Shown: piece by piece, positions 7,568-13,319 of the stretch | How the letters are laid out: every line of letters starts with the position of its first letter | Numbering within the stretch: the first letter of the stretch is position 1 | From: Lachnospiraceae bacterium UBA1201 | Lineage (GTDB): Bacteria; Bacillota; Clostridia; Lachnospirales; Lachnospiraceae | Assembly (NCBI GenBank): GCA_002309675.1 | Contig: DBXX01000112.1 | Span: 1 to 19,046, forward strand | Direction: 5' to 3' | DNA length: 19,046 nt | Notes under the pieces: model-generated | Databases searched by the model: none | What the model was told of the DNA's origin: nothing | Seen by the model: the letters and a program-made list of their open reading frames with translations, nothing else | Position numbers and translations under genes: made by a program

Positions 7568-8188
7568 ATGAGAGACTATACGATCGAACGTTTTTTGGAT
7601 GAATTATCCTCGAAGGCAGCCGTGCCCGGCGGCGGCGGTGCATCCGCGCTCGCTGGCGCTCTCGGAGCTGCCCTCGGAAATATGGTCTGCTATCTGACCA
7701 TTGGTAAGAAGAAATATGCAGATGTCGAAGCGGAAGTGCTGGAAATCTGCGAAAAAGGCGAGGATCTGCGCATGAAACTGACGGAACTTGTCGAAGAAGA
7801 CGCAGTAGCGTTCGAGCCGCTTTCGAAGGCCTACGGCCTGCCGAAGAACACGGATGAGGAGAAAGCCTACCGCGACGAGGTCATGGAGAAGGCCCTTCTG
7901 GCTGCGGGCAATGTACCGCTCACGATCTGCCGTACGGTCTGCGAAGTGATCGACCTGCTGGACCGCCTGGCGGACATCGGAAGCCGTCTGGCCATCTCGG
8001 ATGTCGGCTGTGCTGCGCTGTTTTGCAAGACGGCGCTGCAGGGTGGAGCATTGAATGTAAAGATCAATACGAAACTCATGAAAGACCGCGATGTTGCGGA
8101 GGAAATGGACACGGAACTGGTGAAGCTTCTCGGTGAATATGCGCCGAAGGCGGAGAGCATTTACGAAAGGGTAATGGGAAGCCTATGA
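7568..8188 (+). CDS. fchA: cyclodeaminase/cyclohydrolase family protein (FchA/FTCD C-domain type)
   Basis: The family covers formimidoyl-tetrahydrofolate cyclodeaminase and the bacterial methenyl-tetrahydrofolate cyclohydrolase FchA, acting in one-carbon folate metabolism in the cytoplasm. The 206 residues are the usual length of the stand-alone domain. The N-terminal FLDELSSKAAVPGGGGASALAGALGAALGNMV (7-38 region) with its glycine loop is the family signature. It is followed by the helical bundle with DAVAFEPLSKAYGLPK, ADIGSRLAISDVGCAALF and LNVKINTKLMKD. AAAGGAG lies 5 bases before the ATG. The stop overlaps the next start by four bases, so it is coupled to the nucleoside phosphorylase. No ftcA, fhs or folD gene is in the window, so whether it acts in histidine breakdown or general folate interconversion is undecided. 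Confidence 0.88.
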   Translation: MRDYTIERFLDELSSKAAVPGGGGASALAGALGAALGNMVCYLTIGKKKYADVEAEVLEICEKGEDLRMKLTELVEEDAVAFEPLSKAYGLPKNTDEEKAYRDEVMEKALLAAGNVPLTICRTVCEVIDLLDRLADIGSRLAISDVGCAALFCKTALQGGALNVKINTKLMKDRDVAEEMDTELVKLLGEYAPKAESIYERVMGSL

Positions 8189-9492
8189 TACGAATGCCGG
8201 ATGTGATCACAAAGAAGAAGAACGGAAAGAAACTGACGAACGAAGAGATCGATTTCGTGGTTCATGGTTATGTGGCGGGAGAGATCCCGGACTACCAGAT
8301 GTCCGCGTTCATGATGGCTGTGTGCTTCTGCGGCATGAATAAAGCCGAGGTATCGCATCTTACAAAGGCTATGGCTGCCTCGGGAGATCAGGTTGATCTT
8401 CGCTCGATCCCCGGATTTAAGGCGGATAAGCACAGTACCGGCGGCGTCGGAGATAAGACGACGCTGATCGTAGCTCCGCTTGTTGCATCGCTCGGCGTGA
8501 AGGTCGCGAAGATGAGTGGCCGGGGCTTAGGGCACACCGGCGGAACGATCGACAAACTGGAGTCGATCCCCGGTTTTTCCACAGCGCTTACTACGGACCG
8601 CTTTATGGAGCAGGTACGGCAGATCGGAATCGCGATAGCCGGACAGACCGGTAATCTGGTCCCTGCGGATAAAAAAATGTATGCGCTTCGGGATGTCACT
8701 TCGACAGTGGATTCCATTCCGCTCATCGCATCCTCTATAATGAGCAAGAAACTCGCTGCCGGCAGCAACGGCATCGTCCTCGATGTAAAGTGCGGCAGCG
8801 GCGCGTTTATGAAGGATAAGAAAGACGCGAAGGAACTGGCACGCGTCATGGTCGACATCGGAAAGGCAGCCGGCCGAAAGGTCTCGGCTCTGGTCACCGA
8901 TATGGATGTTCCGTTGGGATATGCAGTCGGTAACAGCCTGGAAGTTCTGGAGGCCATCGAAACGCTTTCCGGACGCGGCCCTGCAGATCTGCGTAAACTG
9001 TGTCTGGAACTCGCGGCGCACATGCTCGCATTGGCCGGAAAGGGCAGCGTGGATGCATGCCGCAAACTGGCAACGACCGCACTGGACGACGGCACGGCGC
9101 TTACGACCTTCGGAAAGCTGATCGCAGCGCAGGGAGGAGATCCTTCGGCCGTTTCCGATACAAAGAAGTTGATCGTCGCAAAATACAGCCATGAACTGAT
9201 CAGCGATGTTTCCGGTTATGTCAGCCGGATGGATACCGAACAGGTCGGCATCGCAGCCTCCTTATTGGGGGCAGGCCGCATGACGAAGGAAGATGTCATT
9301 GACCTGGGAGCGGGTCTGGTTTTACGTAAGAAGACCGGCGATCGCGTCGAAAAAGGAGAGACATTGGCCGTTTTATATGCTTCCGAAGAGGGAGAACGGA
9401 TGGCCGCAGCACTCGAAGGACTGCGAAAAGCCTATCATTTCAGTGAAAAAGCGCCTAAGAAACGTGATTTGATTATTGATTCTGTGCAATAG
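8185..9492 (+). CDS. pdp: pyrimidine-nucleoside (thymidine) phosphorylase
   Basis: The enzyme splits uridine, thymidine or deoxyuridine with phosphate into base and (deoxy)ribose 1-phosphate, for nucleoside salvage. The 435 residues match the family. Motifs: N-terminal helical domain with LTNEEIDFVVHGYVAGEIPDYQMSAFMMA, then the phosphate-binding KHSTGGVGDKTTL, the signature SGRGLGHTGGTIDKLE, GQTGNLVPADKKMYALRDVTSTV and KCGSGAFMK, and a C-terminal domain ending near KKTGDRVEKGETLAVLYA. These distinguish it from the related anthranilate phosphoribosyltransferases. ATG 8185 overlaps the previous stop (ATGA), so the pair is translationally coupled. Pyrimidine specificity rather than strict thymidine specificity (DeoA) is assumed from the Gram-positive context. 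No terminator is visible after the stop. Confidence 0.94.
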   Translation: MIRMPDVITKKKNGKKLTNEEIDFVVHGYVAGEIPDYQMSAFMMAVCFCGMNKAEVSHLTKAMAASGDQVDLRSIPGFKADKHSTGGVGDKTTLIVAPLVASLGVKVAKMSGRGLGHTGGTIDKLESIPGFSTALTTDRFMEQVRQIGIAIAGQTGNLVPADKKMYALRDVTSTVDSIPLIASSIMSKKLAAGSNGIVLDVKCGSGAFMKDKKDAKELARVMVDIGKAAGRKVSALVTDMDVPLGYAVGNSLEVLEAIETLSGRGPADLRKLCLELAAHMLALAGKGSVDACRKLATTALDDGTALTTFGKLIAAQGGDPSAVSDTKKLIVAKYSHELISDVSGYVSRMDTEQVGIAASLLGAGRMTKEDVIDLGAGLVLRKKTGDRVEKGETLAVLYASEEGERMAAALEGLRKAYHFSEKAPKKRDLIIDSVQ

Positions 9493-9579
9493 AAGGAGAA
9501 AAAACAGCTAAATAACTCATCTAAACCGTATTTGTATGAAGTATCTCGAGAATTTTAGAAAGTTTTTAGAAAAAAGTGC

Positions 9580-9608
9580 TTGCAATTTTCGAGAAAACAG
9601 TATACTAT
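9580..9608 (+). promoter_or_regulatory. promoter for the structured RNA (probable 6S RNA)
   Basis: A TTGCAA (9580-9585) is followed by overlapping -10 candidates, TATACT (9601-9606, 15-base spacing) and TACTAT (9603-9608, 17-base spacing). The surroundings from 9540 are A/T-rich and free of genes. Transcription would start at about 9613-9615. I see no other promoter between here and the sigma gene at 9884. Confidence 0.6.
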
Positions 9609-9612
9609 ATAA

Positions 9613-9785
9613 GTAAGAAAAAGACCATCATAAAGTAGAGCCTGGGGTGTTCGACAAGCTTGCATTTTTGAACCTACATGTTGACATACGGGATTCCTAT
9701 ATCGCCAGGTGGATGACAGGCCTCCGTAGCAGTGGAAGTCAGAAGTCTGGTTGCGGAAACCCACCTAGCTGGGGCTAGGAGTCAA
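9613..9785 (+). ncRNA. ssrS: structured non-coding RNA, probable 6S RNA (SsrS)
   Basis: 6S RNA mimics an open promoter and sequesters the housekeeping RNA polymerase holoenzyme. The segment has no coding frame but strong rod-like pairing. GGGTGTTCG (9645-9653) pairs with CGGAAACCC (9754-9762) in eight of nine positions. AGCC (9639-9642) pairs with GGCT (9773-9776). A terminal hairpin is built from CCAG (9705-9708) with CTGG (9747-9750) and TGAC (9714-9717) with GTCA (9738-9741). Between the closing stem and the terminal arm lies a long weakly paired stretch that could form the central bubble. The 5' motif TGTTCGACAAGC resembles the UGUUCGCAAGC that I recall from the start of E. coli 6S RNA. 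An alternative 3' hairpin, CCTAGC (9764-9769) with GCTAGG (9774-9779), would compete with the outer stem. The ends are estimates. Alternatives are a structured leader of the downstream sigma gene or an undescribed RNA. Confidence 0.62.
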
Positions 9786-9883
9786 AAAGCAAGAAACGGC
9801 ATTCCGGGTTCTCTTTTACCCTAAAAACGGGAAAAGGGGGGCGTGATGGTTTATCAGAAAACATGCGGAAAGGAGATGAGGGT
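9786..9883 (+). other. spacer between the structured RNA and the second sigma gene, with one hairpin
   Basis: CTTTTACCC (9813-9821) can pair with GGGAAAAG (9829-9836) around a 7-base loop, with one bulged A. It is followed by G-rich rather than U-rich sequence, so it is not a canonical terminator. No promoter elements with proper spacing are visible. The stretch ends in AAAGGAG (about 9869-9875), the ribosome site of the sigma gene. This suggests that the sigma gene is read from the RNA promoter unless a promoter I cannot see lies here. Confidence 0.45.
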
Positions 9884-10996
9884 ATGAGCAAGAACAACGG
9901 AAATATCGATGTTTTGATCGCGATCGCGAGAGAAAACGATAATCAGATCGACATGGATACGGTCAATATGATGTATGAAGAGAAGCCCGGTAGGGCAGAG
10001 AAGGCGGAGATCGAAAAAGCCTTGAACCAGGCAGGCGTCATCCTGATCGATGACGAAGAGCTGTCGATGGACTCGGATGCGGATTTTGACGGATACAGTG
10101 ACGATGATTTCGACGATATGTACAGCGAGGATCCGGAAGAGATGCTGAAGATCGATCCGGAATACGTGGCAGACTCCATCCGCATGTACCTGCGTGAGAT
10201 CGGCCGTATCCCTCTGCTTTCCAAGGAAGAAGAGATCGAGGTAGCAAAGCAGGTTCTGGAGGGCGATGAAGAAGCGAAACAGCGCCTGATCAATGCAAAC
10301 CTTCGTCTCGTGGTCAATGTTGCGAAACACTACGTTCACGGCAGCAATATGGCACTCCTGGATCTGATCCAGGAAGGCAGCATCGGCCTGATCCGTGCCG
10401 TCGAGAAATTCGATTACACGAAAGGCTACAAATTCAGCACCTATGCGACCTGGTGGATCCGTCAGGCGATCATCCGGGCCATCGCAGACCAGTCCCGTAT
10501 CATCCGGCTTCCGGTTCACATTCGCGAGTTGTTACATCGCATGTCGAAAGTGAAAGCGACCTTTATCAGTGAGAACGGCAGGGAACCGAGTGACGAGGAG
10601 TTGGCGAAGTTGTTGAATATCACGCAGGATCGACTGGCGAACCTGCAGGCTCTCGGAGGCGATGCAGTATCCTTAGACACACCGGTCGGCGACGAGGAAG
10701 ACTCGGTGTTACAGGAGTTCGTCCCGGATGAAAAATCGAAGAACCAGGACAATGTCATCGAGACCGGAATGTTGCGTGACGATATCATCGAAGCATTGAA
10801 AGTACTGTCCGAGCGTGAGCAGGAGATCCTGCTTCTCCGTTACGGGATCTCGGACGGACGTATGTGGACGCTCGAGGAACTCGGCGATTATCTCCACATC
10901 ACACGCGAACGTGTCCGCCAGATCGAGATGCGGGCATTCCGCAGATTACGCGCCAGCAAGGATATGCGTAACCTGCGTATCTACCTGGAAGATTAA
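9884..10996 (+). CDS. second RpoD-like sigma-70 factor (group 1/2 paralogue)
   Basis: This is a full-length sigma factor of 370 residues, close to RpoD at 2851 but not a recent copy. It has an acidic N-terminus with a degenerate region 1.1-like end (KALNQAGVILIDDEE) and no DDFK repeats. Region 1.2 reads DSIRMYLREIGRIPLLS. Region 2 contains YATWWIRQ (187-194), then AIADQSRIIRLPVHIRELLHRM, where the main sigma has ALADQARTIRVPVHMVETINKM. Regions 3 and 4 follow, with helix-turn-helix WTLEELGDYLHITRERVRQIEMRAF from 328. The changes around regions 2.4, 3.0 and 4.2 suggest an overlapping but shifted promoter preference. Start 9884 is chosen because AAAGGAG lies 8 bases upstream; ATG 9863 lies before that site. 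It sits directly behind the probable 6S RNA. It could be a second housekeeping-like or stationary-phase sigma. Confidence 0.93.
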   Translation: MSKNNGNIDVLIAIARENDNQIDMDTVNMMYEEKPGRAEKAEIEKALNQAGVILIDDEELSMDSDADFDGYSDDDFDDMYSEDPEEMLKIDPEYVADSIRMYLREIGRIPLLSKEEEIEVAKQVLEGDEEAKQRLINANLRLVVNVAKHYVHGSNMALLDLIQEGSIGLIRAVEKFDYTKGYKFSTYATWWIRQAIIRAIADQSRIIRLPVHIRELLHRMSKVKATFISENGREPSDEELAKLLNITQDRLANLQALGGDAVSLDTPVGDEEDSVLQEFVPDEKSKNQDNVIETGMLRDDIIEALKVLSEREQEILLLRYGISDGRMWTLEELGDYLHITRERVRQIEMRAFRRLRASKDMRNLRIYLED

Positions 10997-11034
10997 ATTC
11001 CAAAAAGAAAAAATGAATATTTGAGTGAAGTGAA

Positions 11035-11071
11035 ACGAAACGCAGTCATTTGGCTGCGTTTCGTCTGTTTT
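11035..11071 (+). terminator. intrinsic terminator after the second sigma gene
   Basis: A perfect 11-base-pair stem (ACGAAACGCAG at 11035-11045 with CTGCGTTTCGT at 11054-11064) encloses an 8-base loop and is followed by CTGTTTT. The run of T is short but the stem is strong. It begins 38 bases after the sigma stop and separates this unit from the next promoter. Confidence 0.75.
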
Positions 11072-11105
11072 GGCGAACGGTGTGCACAAAATATAAAAAA
11101 ATCGC

Positions 11106-11134
11106 TTGACGGCGCCATCGGAACGTGCTATATT
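11106..11134 (+). promoter_or_regulatory. strong promoter for a short transcript upstream of the PF09818 gene
   Basis: TTGACG (11106-11111) and TATATT (11129-11134) are separated by exactly 17 bases, with TG at 11126-11127 giving an extended -10. Transcription should begin near 11141, about 49 bases before the small open frame at 11190. It is one of the best promoters in the window, although the nearest large gene starts almost 300 bases downstream behind a terminator. Confidence 0.82.
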
Positions 11135-11189
11135 GTCCGTGTTCACGTAACGAAAATATTGGATTCAATTTAGTAAGGAGGTAATTGAC

Positions 11190-11252
11190 ATGAAGGGCTT
11201 TAATACAGTGAGCAAACAAAATATCCAACAATTACCCCGGGGATTGAACTGA
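11190..11252 (+). CDS. 20-residue small open frame, candidate leader peptide
   Basis: An ATG preceded by TAAGGAGG (11174-11181) at 8 bases opens a 20-codon frame reading MKGFNTVSKQ followed by NIQQLPRGLN. The ribosome site is a near-perfect match to the anti-Shine-Dalgarno sequence, better than that of most large genes here. The peptide is basic, has no membrane segment and no run of one amino acid, so it does not look like a classical amino-acid biosynthesis leader. Near its end it contains CCCC-GGGG (11235-11242), and further stop codons follow just after its TGA. It lies between a strong promoter and a strong terminator. It may be a regulatory leader for the downstream ATPase, a small secreted or intracellular peptide, or a chance frame in a small RNA. 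I recognise no family. Confidence 0.45.
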   Translation: MKGFNTVSKQNIQQLPRGLN

Positions 11253-11285
11253 GTGATAGATGCTGATATTACGATCGTTCCATAG

Positions 11286-11304
11286 ACGGCGGATGCTCCG
11301 CCCG
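11286..11304 (+). other. hairpin between the small frame and the terminator
   Basis: GGCGG (11288-11292) pairs with CCGCC (11298-11302) around ATGCT. The outer ACG and CGT can extend the stem if one C is bulged. With the terminator hairpin 6 bases downstream it forms a tandem pair of helices, an arrangement seen in attenuators and in small RNAs. Confidence 0.5.
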
Positions 11305-11309
11305 TAACT

Positions 11310-11337
11310 CCGTGGCAGTTTGTCACGGTATTTTTTT
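11310..11337 (+). terminator. strong intrinsic terminator ending the short transcript
   Basis: CCGTGGCA (11310-11317) pairs with TGTCACGG (11321-11328), eight pairs with one G-U, around a 3-base loop. It is followed at once by TATTTTTTT (11329-11337). This is the best intrinsic terminator in the window. It would end a transcript of about 200 bases begun at 11141, before the PF09818 gene. That gene shows no clear promoter between 11338 and 11432; the only structure there is a perfect 8-base-pair hairpin (11376-11383 with 11392-11399). Confidence 0.85.
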
Positions 11338-11432
11338 GCCCGAAATTCGTTGAACGTACAGGAAAAAAGGTAATGCAAACCGGACTGCGATCCGGTTTGG
11401 AACAGACAACGAAAGGCTAACAGGGTGAAAAT

Positions 11433-13199
11433 TTGATACGATTAAAGAGAATGATATGGTCAATGGGTGAAAAGACCAAAGACTGGAAAGAAATGTATGC
11501 AGGCCTTGCTGTGGATTCGGACGGCTATGCATATAACGACCCGACCTACTGGTCGGGAGATCTGTCCCTGACGATCGAGTTAACGAACAGGGAACTTTAT
11601 GACCGACCGACGATCCTGTGTATGATTCCCGCTGAATATCTGGGAATCAAAAACTACTGCACGGCAGTTGCAGATGACTGTTACCGGCAGTGGATCCCGT
11701 ATCTGGAGGATCTGAACGAAGAACTGTATAACCGGCATAAGACGCGGGAAGAAACCGGCTGGTACTACACGGCGCATCCCACTGGTGAGATTCTGGTGCG
11801 CAATTCCGCCTATTTCGCACTGCGTCCCCGAAAGAATGCTTCGGATGAGGCAGACCGCGGACCTCAGATGTGTCTGTGTATGCGGATACAGGTGCAATTA
11901 AAGCCAAATGATAAGAAAAAAGCGTTCCGGTTGCTCTCTAATATCCCAGAGACGATGACTGCTTTGATCCGGGGATTTGACTGGGAGAGAAGCCAGAAGG
12001 TAGGCGAGCTCGCTGAAAAACAGAAGGCTCTGCGCGAGTGGCTCACAGGCAGTGAGTACTGTGCATTCCTGGCGAACGGAAGCATTCTCCCGAGAGACTC
12101 GAAGACGGGAATGGCACTCGAGGGTGCGGTTCCGTTTCAGGCGCCGGTCGACGAAGAGATCGAGGCCTGTGGGATCCGCGGCCTGGGCATCAAAAAGGGT
12201 GTCACGATCATCACCGGCGGCGGTTATTCCGGAAAGTCGACGGTCCTGGACACGATATCGGCCGGGATCTATGACCACATCCTCGGAGACGGCCGGGAAC
12301 TGTGCGTGACCGATGCATCGGCCGTGTCGATCTCCGCGGAGGACGGACGATGTGTAAAGGCGCTGGACATCTCACCGTTTATCGCGTGGATTCCGGGCGG
12401 CGACACGACGGAGTTTCACACGGATCACGCGTCCGGCTCCACCTCACAGGCGGCCAATATCCTGGAGGCGATCCACGGCGGCAGCCGCTTGCTTCTGATC
12501 GATGAAGACCGCAGCGCGACGAACTTTATGATCCGGGACAGCCTGATGAAGGAACTGATCCAAAGGGAACCGATCACACCGTTTACCGAGCGGGTCAATG
12601 AACTCTATACGTCCCTCGGCGTTTCGACGATCCTGGTCATCGGCGGCAGCGGCGAATATCTGAACACGGCGGATACAGTGTACCGGATGGACGAATACCG
12701 GATCCAAAATGTGACTAAGCAGGCTAAAGCGATCTATGCCGCGCACGCAAACGGCGAGCGGGAGACCGCCGCGGTACCGAAGATCCGCGACTGGCGGACG
12801 AATCGCGTATTAAAAACAAAAGGATTTACGCCGTATCCGAAGGTGTTCGGACCGGAAAAACTGGAGGTACCGGATATCGGTTTTATTCTGATCGGAGACG
12901 AGAAGATCGATACGAATCCCATTCACGACATCGTGTGTCACGAACAGCGGACGGCGATCGGCTTTATGATCCGGAAACTCGAGAACAAGCATGGCGGGGA
13001 TCTGTTTTCAGCGCCCGACCGGGAGACGATCGACCTCATGGCAGAGGTAGACGCGCTGTACGCGGAGATCGAAGCCCAGGGACTTGATGTGGTCTATTCC
13101 GGTTTATTCCCGGGGTGTGACCGGTATCTGGCCTATCCGCGAAAGGTCGATCTGCTGGCGGTCATCGAGCGTATGCGCAGGGTCGAATATGCTAAATAA
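11433..13199 (+). CDS. predicted ATPase of the ABC class (PF09818 family), function unknown
   Basis: This is a large soluble P-loop ATPase of a widespread but uncharacterised family; no role is claimed. The 588 residues (from TTG 11433) include an N-terminal domain without recognised motifs. The family core follows: FLANGSILPRDS, ITGGGYSGKSTVLD (Walker A, 262-270), LGDGRELCVTDA, ISAEDGR, DISPFIAWIPGG, the signature-like ASGSTSQAANILEA, LLLIDEDRSATNFMIRD (Walker B, Asp 357 and Glu 358), EPITPFTERV and STILVIGGSGEYL. Many relatives have His where this protein has Ser in the Walker A loop (GGGYSGKST). There are no membrane helices and no transporter partner. The start is uncertain: TTG 11433 has AGGGTGA 4 bases before it, while ATG 11451 and ATG 11463 are in frame but worse placed. 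It lies behind the short terminated transcript at 11141-11337 and may need readthrough of that terminator. Confidence 0.87.
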   Translation: MIRLKRMIWSMGEKTKDWKEMYAGLAVDSDGYAYNDPTYWSGDLSLTIELTNRELYDRPTILCMIPAEYLGIKNYCTAVADDCYRQWIPYLEDLNEELYNRHKTREETGWYYTAHPTGEILVRNSAYFALRPRKNASDEADRGPQMCLCMRIQVQLKPNDKKKAFRLLSNIPETMTALIRGFDWERSQKVGELAEKQKALREWLTGSEYCAFLANGSILPRDSKTGMALEGAVPFQAPVDEEIEACGIRGLGIKKGVTIITGGGYSGKSTVLDTISAGIYDHILGDGRELCVTDASAVSISAEDGRCVKALDISPFIAWIPGGDTTEFHTDHASGSTSQAANILEAIHGGSRLLLIDEDRSATNFMIRDSLMKELIQREPITPFTERVNELYTSLGVSTILVIGGSGEYLNTADTVYRMDEYRIQNVTKQAKAIYAAHANGERETAAVPKIRDWRTNRVLKTKGFTPYPKVFGPEKLEVPDIGFILIGDEKIDTNPIHDIVCHEQRTAIGFMIRKLENKHGGDLFSAPDRETIDLMAEVDALYAEIEAQGLDVVYSGLFPGCDRYLAYPRKVDLLAVIERMRRVEYAK

Positions 13200-13200
13200 C

Positions 13201-13217
13201 GTCCGGCCCTGCCGGAC
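13201..13217 (+). other. stem-loop directly after the PF09818 stop
   Basis: GTCCGGC (13201-13207) and GCCGGAC (13211-13217) form a perfect 7-base-pair stem with a CCT loop, 2 bases after the stop. No U-run follows, so it is a poor intrinsic terminator. It may act in 3'-end stability. Confidence 0.45.
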
Positions 13218-13236
13218 CCGGATGGGGGCGCCTCGC

Positions 13237-13265
13237 TTGCGAAAAACCGCAGTTTATGGTACAAT
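13237..13265 (+). promoter_or_regulatory. promoter for the aminopeptidase P gene
   Basis: TTGCGA (13237-13242) and TACAAT (13260-13265) are 17 bases apart, with TG at 13257-13258 as an extended -10. Transcription would start near 13272. That start lies downstream of the in-frame ATG at 13266, which supports ATG 13320 as the true start of the gene. Confidence 0.78.
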
Positions 13266-13319
13266 ATGCGGAGCAAACGGGGCGCATTTTCCCCGAAAAA
13301 AGAAAGGGATTCACGAACG

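Noticed and set aside
9863..9883. Earlier start of the second sigma factor at ATG 9863
   Set aside because: It lies upstream of the AAAGGAG that fits the start at 9884.
11141..11337. Known riboswitch or T-box in the short transcript
   Set aside because: No T-box sequence (the AGGGTGGNACCGCG element) and no tetrahydrofolate, SAM or preQ1 motif that I recognise; left as unclassified leader or small RNA.
13266..13319. N-terminal extension of the aminopeptidase to ATG 13266
   Set aside because: The ATG abuts the -10 box (13260-13265) and lies upstream of the predicted transcription start.
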